From positions 1 through 57,934 of the forward strand of contig VDMD01000138.1 of assembly GCA_007026445.1 (NCBI GenBank): a stretch of 57,934 nucleotides of DNA, read 5' to 3'. Shown in pieces: positions 33,453-44,400 of the stretch; the first letter of the stretch is position 1; each line of letters opens with the position of its first letter. A model generated the notes under the pieces. The model was not told the origin of the DNA. It ran no database searches and saw only the letters and a program-made list of their open reading frames with translations. Position numbers and translations under genes: made by a program. Source of the DNA: Schizophyllum amplum (taxonomy: Eukaryota > Basidiomycota > Agaricomycetes > Agaricales > Schizophyllaceae).

Positions 33453-33870
33453 AGCCACCCTCGCAATGTCCTCCGCCGCCGCCTCATTCGACGCTCTATC
33501 CGCCGGCGTGACGCGCAGGATGAGCATGCGACCCGCAATGCGCATGCGCCTCAGCGAGCTCGTGCAGCTTGGTGGCGCGGGCCGAGTCTCGCGTGCCGGC
33601 GAAGACGATGGTTTTGAATCGAGCGAGAAGGTGAGTGTTGAGAGTGAGGCCCAGGGAGGGGTTGAATTAGGTGGGTGAGTGGGCATGGTACTTAAAGTGG
33701 GTGAGTGCGAGGTGGGCGAGTGCGAGGTGGGTGTGTGAGACTGAGCGTAGTGAGGTGCATGGGCGCATAAAGCAGGAAAGGTAGAAAATGTCGGGAGAAG
33801 AGGGCATGAGAGGGAGACACACCGATGCCACCGTTCGCACCAGTGAAGAGAGAGTCTGCGCGGCGGACAT
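33453..33870 (-). pseudogene. SDR pseudogene (fifth, truncated copy)
   Basis: From an ATG at 33870 the reading gives MSAAQTL, then after a one-base slip FTGANGGIG, matching SDR exon 1 with its cofactor motif. After an intron-like gap whose acceptor has become TGG instead of CAG, the frame LTLNTHLLARFKTIVFAGTRD matches exon 2. It slips again near AEAHAH and ends at a stop, while another frame continues with ADRASNEAAAEDIARVA. Similarity stops before the NAG motif; the catalytic half is missing. Two frameshifts, a dead acceptor and the truncation make this a relic of the family represented by the four intact genes here. Confidence 0.8.
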
Positions 33871-34839
33871 TCGAAGTATGTTCTATCGAGCTCGTATACG
33901 CAAGAGTCAAAACAAGGGCGCGCTTCGCACGTTGCTAGCAGTCTTCACATCCGAGAGCTCTGAAACATCCTGCTGGAGATTTGGGGGAGCCCTCAGACGG
34001 ACGGGCGCTTCAAGTTCGAGCCTGTTCGAGCGCCTCGCGCAACAGCACATGGAAAACGAACAAGACCTTCCATATTGGGCGTGTCATTATAAGTATGCGG
34101 CCAAGTTGAACCTGTGCACTCACTCCGCGAGGTAATCACTCAGACTGCGGTGGGCAGACACTTGCTGTAGACTCTTTATGGCTCAGTCTGTACGTGCTGC
34201 CAGGGGGATGCTGACGCCTGCCAGAACATCGCGATACCCGTGTCTTAGCGTGGTTGTACTTACCTGAAGAGCTTCTAGTTGGCACCGCGAGCATCGTATC
34301 GTCGATGCCTGTCGTACGCAGTCTGTGAGAGCCGGCCGACGACCACACAGATTAAGGAAACACGTTATAGACCCTTCATCGTTGAAGACAAAGTGATCGA
34401 CGTCGCGCCTGCGTCCGCAACACTCCCAACCTGCCGACGACAACGGGACGTATTCGGACGAGACGGCGACGGTATGAAACCGTCCGCTAAGGACTGTAAC
34501 CGTCTCGTATCCGCGCGTTCAGCTATCACTGCACCTTTCCCATGAACAATCACCGCCGCTCAGCTCCGGAGTAGGCCTGGCGCAGTAGCTTTTCGCTGGG
34601 AAAGGCCTAGCAGGGCGCGTCGGACTACTGCACAAACTAGAAATCATTGTGGAAGGCGGAGGGTGGGCAGAGCGAGGGGGCGACGGTGCGGGACAAGGTT
34701 GCGGGCCGGCGGGGTGATGGGATCGGGAAGCGGTGGGCGCGATCATAGGGCCCATTATTTCCGCATCAGTCGCGGGTTGGACTCCGTTACTTATACTCGG
34801 CGTTTGCGATGGTGGACCCGTCTGTACGTCGCCGCCGCC
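33871..34839. other. Intergenic region upstream of TRP2
   Basis: About 970 bp with no supported gene. A TACTTATACT element about 50 bp before the TRP2 ATG may be core promoter. Confidence 0.45.
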
Positions 34840-36491
34840 ATGGTCTCTGTCTCCGAAGAAGCAATTCACGCCCGCGCACAGAGGCTCCCTGCCCACCCCA
34901 CCCTTGACACCGTCGAGCGCCTCATCCTCCACGAGAAGCGCGGAAACTGCATCCCCGTCTATGTCGACCTCCCCGCAGACCTCATCACACCATGCATGGC
35001 CTACCTCCGCATAGCCAAGGACTCAAAGTACTCCTTCCTCTTCGAGTCCGTCATCGGCGGGGAGAACGTCGCGCGCTACTCCTTCATCGGCGCCGGTCAG
35101 TGCATCGAGTCATTACAAACCGTCTGCTGACTCTGTCCAGACCCTCTCAAGATCATCAAGACCGGCCCCAACGAGGAAATCCAGGGCGACCCCACAGTCC
35201 CCCTCGAAAAGGAGCTCGCGCTGCACCAGTACATCAAGATCCCCGAGATCCCCACCTTCACAGGCGGCGCCATTGGCTATGTCGCCTACGACTGCATCCA
35301 ACACTTTGAGCCCAAAACTAAGCGCGACCTCAAGGACACGCTGCAGATTCCCGAGGCCGTCTTCATGCTCGTTGACACGATTGTCATTTACGATCACATC
35401 TTCCAGACCATGCGCGTCGTCTCCCACGTCTTCGTCCCGTCCACCTCGTCCACAAGCAACCTCTCCTTCGCGTACGACACCGCTGTCGCGAAGGCACGGC
35501 GCCTCGCAAAGACCCTCCTCAGCACCACCACACCCGAGCCGCCGCAGCCCCCCATCAAGCTCGGCAACGAGAGCGTCTCGAACGTCGGCAAGCCCGGCTA
35601 CGAGGGCTTCGTCACCACCCTCAAGAAGCACATCCTCGCCGGCGACATCATCCAGGCCGTCCCCTCCCAGCGCCTCGCCCGCCCGACCACGCTCCACCCT
35701 TCAACGTCTACCGCACCTCCGGCAAATCAACCCCTCCCCGTACATGTTCTACATCGACTGCGGCGACCAGCAAATCGTCGGCGCGAGCCCCGAGACGCTG
35801 TGCAAGGTCGACGCGAACGTCGTCTTCAACCACGCGATCGCGGGCACCACGCACCGCGGGAAGACGCCCGAGGAGGATGCCGAGCTCGGCGCGACGCTCC
35901 TCGCATCCGAAAAGGACCGCGCGGAGCACATCATGCTCGTCGACCTCGCGCGGAACGACGTGAACCGCGTGTGCGACCCGAAGACCGTGAAGGTTGACGA
36001 GCTCATGAAGGTCGAGAAGTTCTCGCACGTCATCCACCTCACCTCGCAGGTATCCGGCGTCCTGCGGCCGGGCCTGACGAGGTTCGACGCCTTCCGATCC
36101 ATCTTCCCTGCGGGCACGGTGTCGGGCGCTCCAAAGATCAAGGCGATTGAGATTGTGTCCTCGCTCGAGCAGGAGCGGCGAGGCGTGTACGCGGGCGCTG
36201 TCGGTCGCTGGGACTTTGCGGACGATGCGATGGATACCTGTATCGCCATCCGCACGATGCTATTCAAGGACGGTGTCGCGTACCTGCAGGCGGGCGGTGG
36301 CATCGTCTTCGACTCGAACGAGGAAGAGGAGTATATCGAGACGATCAACAAGCTCAAGGGCAACGTCAGGGCATTGGATGTGGCGGAGAGTGAGTACTTC
36401 ACTTCGTTCAGGTCTGGAATGGTCGCTGATCAATCCTGCAGAGTACTGGTATGACATGCAGCAGGCAGGGACATCTACACCATCGCAGTAG
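34840..36491 (+). CDS. TRP2: Anthranilate synthase component I (TrpE/Trp2), two apparent 1-base deletions
   Basis: Exons 34840-35095, 35141-36389, 36442-36491; about 518 residues if frame is restored. Converts chorismate plus ammonia/glutamine to anthranilate, the first step of tryptophan synthesis, with a TrpG partner. N-terminal inhibitor-binding domain: [29 protein letters not shown]. Catalytic domain: [16 protein letters not shown] segment, [14 protein letters not shown], then [38 protein letters not shown]-equivalent [27 protein letters not shown] and [15 protein letters not shown]. Frame slips occur near 35697-35701 (CCACCC/TTC) and 35711-35717 (TACCGC/ACC). Adding one C at each restores family-typical HPFNVYR-type sequence, and splice phase requires exactly two extra bases. 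Since everything else is conserved, sequencing error is likelier than a dead gene. Confidence 0.88.
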
Positions 36492-36759
36492 ATGACTGCA
36501 TGTTCAAGGAGTATTGTACATCTGTGGGTATTGTTATTTAGAGGGTCGCGCGCCATGCGATCTATGTACTAAGCGCACGCATACTTGCGTGTCTAATGAC
36601 CGTGATTTCGGACGAAGCTCAGGCCTGAAAGGAAGTGGCTAAGTCAGGATTGCAAAGCGAAGTTCATTTTGACGTGTTTGTCGGTGTGGGTCCTCCAAGT
36701 TAATGGTCTAAAACACTGATTGATTTTTAGGAGTCTGAGCTGTTCTACGCGACAAGACT

Positions 36760-37710
36760 CTACTTGGGTATCTCTATTGGCCGCTTCTGCAGAGTGGGCG
36801 CTGGGTTCTTCCAGTCAATCTCGTCCCATCTGCGATACAAAGTCAATCAGCAGGAACGACCAGAGCTACAAAAGTCATACCTCGCGAAGTTGTATCTCAA
36901 GTTATCCGGGTGAAGCTCTGGGAACTTGTCTTTGATCACTTGCATCAGTTCATCATACATGATCTGCAAAGAGATCCGTCAGCTCGCCTTTCCCCTCGTT
37001 AGAGTTTTCAACACACGCACCTCATATCCCTTCCCATTCAGATGCAGCCCGTCAGACAAATATTGGCTCAACGACGCCTCGTCCTTGCCTGCCCTCTCCC
37101 ACAGCGCCCCGAATACGTCCACCACCGCTACTCCCTCGCCCGCCTCCACGCCCACAGCCCTAACAGCCTCCGCGTACGTCTCCGTCACCTCGAATAGCCG
37201 GTCTAGCTCCTTCGGCGGGTCGCGCGCATGAAGGTCCACACCGCGCTGCAGCGTGTTCACCGGCGGCGGGGTCACCAGCACGATCTTGGTTTCTGGCGAG
37301 TGGTACGGGGAGTCGGGCGAGCGGACGAGGGAGAGGATGTGCTTCAGGTTGGAGGTGAACTTGGGGAGGGGACGTGTTGGGGGGAGGGTGGGATGCAGGC
37401 GTCGTTGGCGCCGAACCAGATTAGGAGGAGGCGGACTTTGGGGGCGTGGGCTTGTTCGGGCTTCTTGGCGAAGACCTGCTCGAACACGGGGATGCCCCAC
37501 TCGGTGTTGTATCCGGATAGCCCGCGGTTGATTACATCAAGCTTGCGCGCGTAGACATCTGCATTCACGGTCTGTCAGCGTGCATTCGAGGACCGCAGAG
37601 GACGACGAACGTGCGAGACGCGTGCCGAAGCCGCTCTTCTCTGGCTCCCAGCCTCCCTGGGTGATGGAGTCGCCGAACAGCATGATCGTGTCCTGGGAAT
37701 AGGCGGCCAT
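36760..37710 (-). CDS. IAH1: SGNH/GDSL esterase, isoamyl-acetate-hydrolysing type (Iah1-like), one apparent frameshift
   Basis: Exons 37611-37710, 37021-37558, 36881-36963, 36760-36829; about 263 residues with frame restored. SGNH blocks: LFGDSITQGGW with nucleophile Ser15, VINRGLSGYNTEW (Gly), WFGANDAC (Asn), and YLSDGLHLNGKGY with the catalytic Asp/His. This matches the small cytosolic Iah1 family that hydrolyses acetate esters such as isoamyl acetate. The frame slips in a C-run near 37363-37371 (plus strand GGGGAGGGG): VP and PKFTSNLKHIL are in different frames, and splice phases demand one more base. An upstream in-frame ATG (37845) would add a hydrophobic leader (PLISFLPIVTAIVVILW), so a membrane-anchored or secreted isoform is possible. 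Confidence 0.85.
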
Positions 37711-38459
37711 ACTCGCAGAGTGTGATGAAGAGGTGGCAGACGGGTTGAATGTGGCGAGATGTGCAATAGATTCCGGGTACCAGAGGATAACAACGATGGC
37801 TGTTACGATGGGGAGGAACGAGATCAAGGGAAGTCCCCCAGGCATTCGATAGGCCACGCACAAGAGTCGAGACCGGACACTTTATACTTGGAAGGCGTTC
37901 GAGAGCAAGGCAATCGTGGCGGCGGCGGACGCGCTCCGGACCGACGGGCCGAGGCGCTAAAGCGCTCGGTCGCAAACACGCGCAATCCCCGATCGCCCTT
38001 TTATCTTTTGCGGTCGTGTTGTTCCTTGTCCTCTTCTTCCACGATCCCGAACCTTGCAATACAATGCCCATTGACCGATTGCCCGCCTCAAGCCCGTGAA
38101 TCTCATATATCTGCTCTCATCCACTCCCACTTCTACCCACAAGCAAGTCAAGGCCCTGGTCATCCTTACGGATCTCCTACGTCCAGGGCCTGTTACGCTC
38201 GTGGAACATCGACACTCGCGCGTCTTTGCCGGTGTGCTTCGTCTTGAAGCGCGCCGGGCTCCAGAGCCGCGTGGGTCTATTGTCCCCGTAGAGTTGATCC
38301 CGTCAACATCTGTGGCGGTGCTCGTAGTTTGGGGACACACATCCATTCGTGCGCTCTATTCTGGCTTCTCCTCGCTCTGACTCTTTCCGAGTACTACATA
38401 GCTCGGATATCTACGTATACATAACGACCATTGCAATAAGTTACATGCTGTTGACAAAA
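37711..38459. other. Intergenic region between IAH1-like gene and SDR 3
   Basis: About 750 bp, no separate gene seen. The first 135 bp could be coding if the esterase starts at 37845. Confidence 0.45.
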
Positions 38460-39413
38460 CTACCACTCCCACTTTCCGAGCCCAGTATAGTCGACGAATT
38501 TGCCGCCGTACGTCTCCCGTGTCGCGACGTCCACCTGCTCCATGATTCCCCTCGCGCTCTCCTCTGGGGTGATCAGCGGCATATCGATGTCCTTCAACCA
38601 CGGTTCCTTCTCCATCGCGTTGGTGGTTATGCTAGTCTTCACCAGACCGGGATTTATGGGGAACACGACTACGCAAGTGTCAACAGTTTTCTGCGCTTTC
38701 TCTCTTAGCGAATGACTAGGTGCTCACTGAGTTGCTCAAAGTCCCTATGCAGTTTTCTGACCATCCAGTTCAGGGCCGCCTTGCTCACGCCATACGCGTA
38801 CATCCCGCCAGGCCATTGCGTGGCTGTGGTTATGCTGCCCGAACCCGATGACACAGCGATGAACTTCGGCGCGGCGCTCTCCCGCAAGAGCGGAAAGGTC
38901 GTCTGGAAGAGTACCAAAGGACCGTTCACGTTGACCTGTGCACCTCATCATGCATCAGCCCTCGTTCGACACTTCCTCTTTTTCCCGTTGTCGCCCTTAA
39001 CCGACACCGACACTCACATCGAAGTGCTGAATCATATCTTCCTTCTCCATATCCAGAGCTCCCTCATACTTATCGTTCATGCCCGCATTCGCGATCACGA
39101 CGTCCAACTTGCCAGCCGCCTTTCTGATGGTCTCCGCCGCCGCCGTGTTGCTGTCTACGTCCGCCGAGACCAGAGGGACAACGTGTACTCTACCCGAGGA
39201 GTTAGCGGCGAGCGCGGTCAACTCTGGCGAGTCCGCAGGGCGACGTGTGCCGGCAAAGACAACTGTGTCCGGGCGGCTGGCGAGAAGTTTGGTGAGAGCG
39301 AAGCCTGTGCGAAGGTGGGTAGCAAAAGTCGGCTCCTGAGCTTAGAGCGTGAAGTGATACTAACCTATGCCTCGGTTCGCGCCAGATATAAGGTAGACGG
39401 TAGGCTTCGACAT
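38460..39413 (-). CDS. Short-chain dehydrogenase/reductase, copy 3
   Basis: Exons 39365-39413, 39018-39304, 38728-38935, 38460-38668; 250 residues. MSKPTVYLISGANRGIG carries the cofactor loop with Ser in place of the first Thr. VVIANAGMND, AVSSGSGSI, then YAYGVSKAALNW with the Tyr-x3-Lys pair, and the C-terminal YGGKFVDYTGLGKWEW. Exons 2 and 3 (287 and 208 nt) match SDR 1 and 2 exactly in length and phase, so the four genes are one family. It forms a same-strand tandem with SDR 4, which lies upstream, 315 bp between coding ends. Soluble NAD(P)(H) enzyme; substrate unknown. Confidence 0.9.
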
Positions 39414-39728
39414 TGCAGTGCTACTTCGACGGCACTGACGCGTTTGTACAGTGGCGCAATAATTTGAGCGCCGGAGGGGACGCGGAGGAGATGATGCGCC
39501 CTCGACCATCTCACGCGCTTTATACCTGACTGTCCTTCAAGAATTAGCGCACTATACCCAATCCTTCGTCACCTGTCGCCTGAAGGTGGACCACCCGCTG
39601 TCTCTTGCGATGGTTTCACGTCATTGAGTTGTAGATCTTTCATCGTCTTGAAGCGCTAAGCAACCTTTTGTATGTAAGTAGGTAACCGGCTGGAGCTGCT
39701 GCCCAACATCGAATCCTTGCTAGGCGCA
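39414..39728. other. Spacer between SDR 4 and SDR 3
   Basis: 315 bp, promoter of SDR 3 and 3' end of SDR 4. Nothing else seen. Confidence 0.5.
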
Positions 39729-40725
39729 TCACCACCCCCACTTGTCCAACCCCGTGTAGTCGACGAACTTCCCGCCATATGTCTCCCGCGTCGCCACATC
39801 CACTTGCTCCATAATTCCTTTCGCACTCTCCTCCGGCGTGATTATTGGCAATTCCCCTAGCCAAGGCTCATTGTCTATCGCTGTTGCGGCCATACCCGTG
39901 CCCACCAGGCCAGGACTGATTGGGAAAACGACTGCAAGGCATCAGTGAGTAAGTATGTTGCTTCTCTGTGTACGTCGCGGCGCGCTCACCAAGTTGCTCA
40001 AAGTCCCGGTGAAGCTTCCTCACGACCCAATTCAAAGCCGCCTTACTCGCCCCGTACGCGTACATCCCACCCGGCCATTGCGATCCGGTCTCGATACTGC
40101 CCACCGCCGTTGACACTGCGACAAACTTGGGCGCAGCGCTTTCGCGAAGCAGTGGATACATCGCCTGGAAGAGCAGCAGAGGCCCGTCGACCTTCACCTG
40201 TATATATCGTGCGTCAGCGTGCGCTTCTGCAGCCCCATCCTTCCCTTGAATGAAATGGCAGTCATTCCGAACTCACGTCAAAGTTCCGAATCATAGCGTC
40301 CTTGCCCACGGTCAGCGCGCCATTGAAGTCGTCGTTTATGGCCGCGTTCGCGATCACGACGTCCAGCTTGCCAGCAGCCTTCCTAATCGTCTCTGCCGCA
40401 GCCGCGTTGCTCTCCGCGTCCGCGGATACAAGTGGAACGATGTGGACCTTGCCTGGGTTTGCGGTAGCGAGAGCAGTCAGCTCCGGTGCGTCCGTGGGAC
40501 GGCGCGTGCCAGCGAAGACGACTGTGTCCGACCGACCCGCTAGGAGGGTGACGAGGGCCAGGCCTGCGGAGAATATGAATGGGTGCAATGGGATCCTCGA
40601 TGACGAACAGGATCAATGCGGTACACAAAATGTGCGGGTCCGTTCTAGTTGAACAGGGAGTGAGAGAACCACGAACCTATACCGCGATTTGCTCCAGAGA
40701 TAAGGTAGACGGTGAGGTTTGACAT
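39729..40725 (-). CDS. Short-chain dehydrogenase/reductase, copy 4 (NAG motif altered to NAA)
   Basis: Exons 40677-40725, 40277-40563, 39990-40197, 39729-39931; 248 residues. MSNLTVYLISGANRGIG, VVIANAAINDD, AVSTAVGSIE and YAYGASKAALNW, ending YGGKFVDYTGLDKWGW. The otherwise very constant NAG of classical SDRs reads NAA here, and the following loop is changed. The active-site Tyr and Lys remain. Activity may be reduced or altered; the rest is well conserved so it is not an obvious pseudogene. Intron 1 is longer (113 bp) than in its relatives. Same exon lengths 287 and 208 as the other three copies. Confidence 0.88.
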
Positions 40726-41412
40726 CGTGCGTCTAGCTTGATTTTGCTTGAAGCCAGATGTGGACTGGGTGATTCTGTTCTACACGTCTCCCAGGACCAC
40801 GTCTTATGTACCCCAACATGGCTGACAAACGCAGAACGCACCTGCAAGCCTCATCATTATCTCACCGAGACCCCGACTCGGGCTGACCAACACGGTGCGG
40901 CTTCGCTTCTCCCTACTGTATTCAATCGCCAAGCGTGAGCAGGAGCCGGCGCCTTCGGAGCACCTTCGCCAACCACCTTGGACTTCAAAGTTCATCATCG
41001 GGCAAGACGCCGAATCAATTTCGACCATCCTTTTTGCCTGTCTTCCTCTGATGTATTCGTATCATTCTGGCAGCCTTGATTCTCGATACCCTACTTCCGC
41101 AGAAGTCTTTGCATGATATTCATAGTATTACATTGTCAGACGATAGCACAGATAGCAAAACAGGGGGGGAACTCGCTGAACACAACATGCTACACCATCG
41201 GCGACGAGCGGCGGTAAGGAAGGGGGGGTGGGAGGAAAATGGGAGCCGGATTATGAGCGTGATACGTAGGGGGGTGTATGAGGTGTCGGGTGTATGAACG
41301 TCGCGCACGCACAAGTAGCCACAACGGAAGGACGGACCGGAAAAACAATATGGTCGAAGCGAACCTAGTATACACAAATATTGTCCCGCGTCGTCGCCGG
41401 GCCATCCACCAA
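40726..41412. other. Intergenic region SDR 4 / CRM1 3' end
   Basis: 687 bp holding the SDR 4 promoter and CRM1 3' flank. No gene seen. Confidence 0.5.
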
Positions 41413-44400
41413 TTAAATGTCTTCGTCCTTGTCCTCGATCTGCGATGGCTTGAGCATGCCGGGAATGCGCATCGCGGCCTGCCGCTCTGCATCGGCCTGC
41501 TGGCGCGCGGCAGCCTCCTTCTCCTCGAGGTACAGCTCCTGGTTGTCCCCAGCGAACTCCTTGAGCTGAATCAAGAAGTCGCGCAGCGCAGTCTTGAACT
41601 GAACGGGGTCGTTGTGACTCGTTGACAAGGTTTTGACGAAGTCCTGCACTTGTAACCTGCACAGATGCTGCGTAAGCTAGAGTCGTAGGACAATAGTATG
41701 ATAATACTTACGGATTCAAGTGAGGGAAGGCCGTCTTCAACAGGTTCACCGTGAACTCTTGGAAAAAGATCGAGTTGTTCAAGGCCGGGTCGGGGAATTG
41801 TGCCGTGTCGTACAGTGGCTGTGCAATGACGCCCTGCTGCACAAGCTGGAACATGCGCGCCAACAGCTGGCTTTGCAGCTTGAACCCGCTCTTGTGGTCC
41901 GTGTCTGTGAGCACGAAGAATGCGTCCTGGACGATGCTGAGGAAGAACTGCTGGAAGAACGCGTTGCTGACGGCAGGGTCTGCTGCACTAGCAAAGTTGT
42001 TGACGATCTCGATACACACTGCGAACATACGTCAGCAATGAGAGGAGAAGATCCTAAGTGACACCTACTCAGCAATCCAAGATCTGAGATATCCCGCATT
42101 GTGTGTTTGATAGCCCAGATGACGCTGTCCATGAACAGCTTGAACTGTGGCGGAGGGATGGTGAGGAGAGCTGCGGCGAATCAGTATCACCACAAATGTC
42201 ACCAAAACCCCACTTACCCGGGAAGCAGTTCAAGTTAAGGTTGCGCAAGAGCTTGAAGAATCCGACGCGGTGCTCGGGGTACTCGGAGAAGTCTTGGTTG
42301 ATCATGTTCAGCGTCGGCTCGAATACAGCGTCCAAGATAGCCGGTACTTGCGGCGTGAGCAGCGGCTGCCCAAGGGTTATATAAACTGGCGAACGGGAAG
42401 CAGACAGGACACCCACACCAAGACGGTTCGTTATCGTCGCCATGACGTTGAGCACCTCTGCATCGCGCGCCGTTGCGACGTTGCTGTTGTAGTCGCCGAG
42501 GATAGCGTCCAGTAGTGGCGGCATGAAGTTGCTGTTGACGGAGTCCAGGTCCTCGGCTCGACGAATGTATGTTTCCATGAGCTTGAGAATCTCCTTCTTG
42601 ACCGTCCGCAATTGTCTGACTTTTGGTGTCTTCGTCGCGATGGGACCTAAACGATGTCAATCATACAACACCTTCGAGAAATCTAGTCCCGACGCACCTT
42701 CTTTCGCGATGGTCTCGCTGATGATAGCGCTGACGGCTTTGTACAAACCGAGCATATCCAGGAATATACGTCCTATCTGTGGCAAGTAGAAGCTGCCGAT
42801 GGACGTGCATGCAGATACGTTCGTCTTCAGGACGTTCGCGAGGATCTTGATGTTTTCTGTACTTGACAGCACATCCATACTTTGCGCAGCTTGGGCCATC
42901 AAGGAGTCCCACTGTGAGATGAGGTGAGCAGGACGCCAAAAGCGCGCAGCAGATTCAAACGCACGGCCTGGTTGGGTATCTCCATGAGTTTTGCGATGAG
43001 GCGCTCCTGCTGAGGCTTGTTGGGCTGAGCGGAGATCATGTAGCCGACGGCTTCGTAGAAGGTGTGAACCTGGCCATTAATTCAATATAGAATGCATCGG
43101 AGGACCACGACGCAACGCACCTGCTGCGCTGACAAGTCGACGGTGATGCGATGCAGCATCCGGAGGATCTCGTCCACGAACGGCTCTCCTTCCCCCGACT
43201 GCTGCATCACGAAGTGCCTCCTGCACTTCTGCGCGATCTTGATGAAGGTGTCACACGCCATGTCCTGCACACCCTCGTGCGTCTCGTGCATGAACTCGAA
43301 GAGCTTGTTGACGACCGTCTTCAGGAACTTCCAGTGTGCCTTGAGGAAACGCGGGTACTGGCCGACGATGTACATGATATCCGAGGCGACGACGGCCTTG
43401 TTGTCCTTGCCGCGCTTGATCTCGCAAAGACCGAGCAAATCTTTGATGACGGTAACGAGGAAGCGCTTCTCCGTCTCCTCATCTGCAAACGTACTGAGTA
43501 GGGACTTGCGCAGGTAGTGAGGAAACGTACTCATGGCGCCTGATATTGATCCAATAGCCCAGCATAGCGTGTTCAGGTTGTTCCAAGACCACTCCGAGCC
43601 GTCCACTTGCTTCGCGAGCTTGTCCGTAAGGATAGTCTCGGTGTCGTTGACGTCCAAGTGAGTGAGATAGACCAGAAGTTCGCGCATAGACTTGTAGAGC
43701 ACGATGGTGTCGCTCTCCTTCATGAACTCCCGAACGATCTCTCCCTCGTCGTTTTCCACAACGAGGACCTAACAGAGGCCATGAGCGAAACGAACCGTGT
43801 ATATACGCTGTCCTAGGCTCACCTCCTCGGGCTTGACCATGCGCTCGATGACGACCAGCCGCAAGTTTGACAACACCGCGCTATAGATGTTCTTCCGCAA
43901 GTTCATGCCCGCAAGCAGGCTGCCCTCGCCGGGACCAGTACCCAAGCTCAGGTTCATGAGCATGCCGCTTTCGCCGATAGGTAGACTCTGCAGCTCCTCG
44001 TACAGCTCAGATACAAGCTTGACCCAGTACTCCAGGCAGATCTTGAAGACCTCCCGCTCGTCCACCTGCGATATCTTGACCATATACATGTGCGCGTTGA
44101 GAAGGACATCCTTGTTGTCCTCGTTCTCCACAACGCGAAGATGGTTGGACAGGAAGTTGGCGAGGAAGAGCGCGAGATTGAGGATGAGCTCTTGGCCTGC
44201 GTCTGCCGCGTTCGCATACGCGTTGGCGAAGTCCGTGCCGGGAGGAATCATCTTGTTGATCGACGTCATAACCATGGCGAAGAGGATAGCGAACTTGGGG
44301 TCATATTCAGGACCGACGTTGAGCGCAGCTATTTCCGCAAGGCACTTGAGAGTGACGTTGCGAAACTCTGGCGTTTCGAGGAACTACGAGGTAGGATGAG

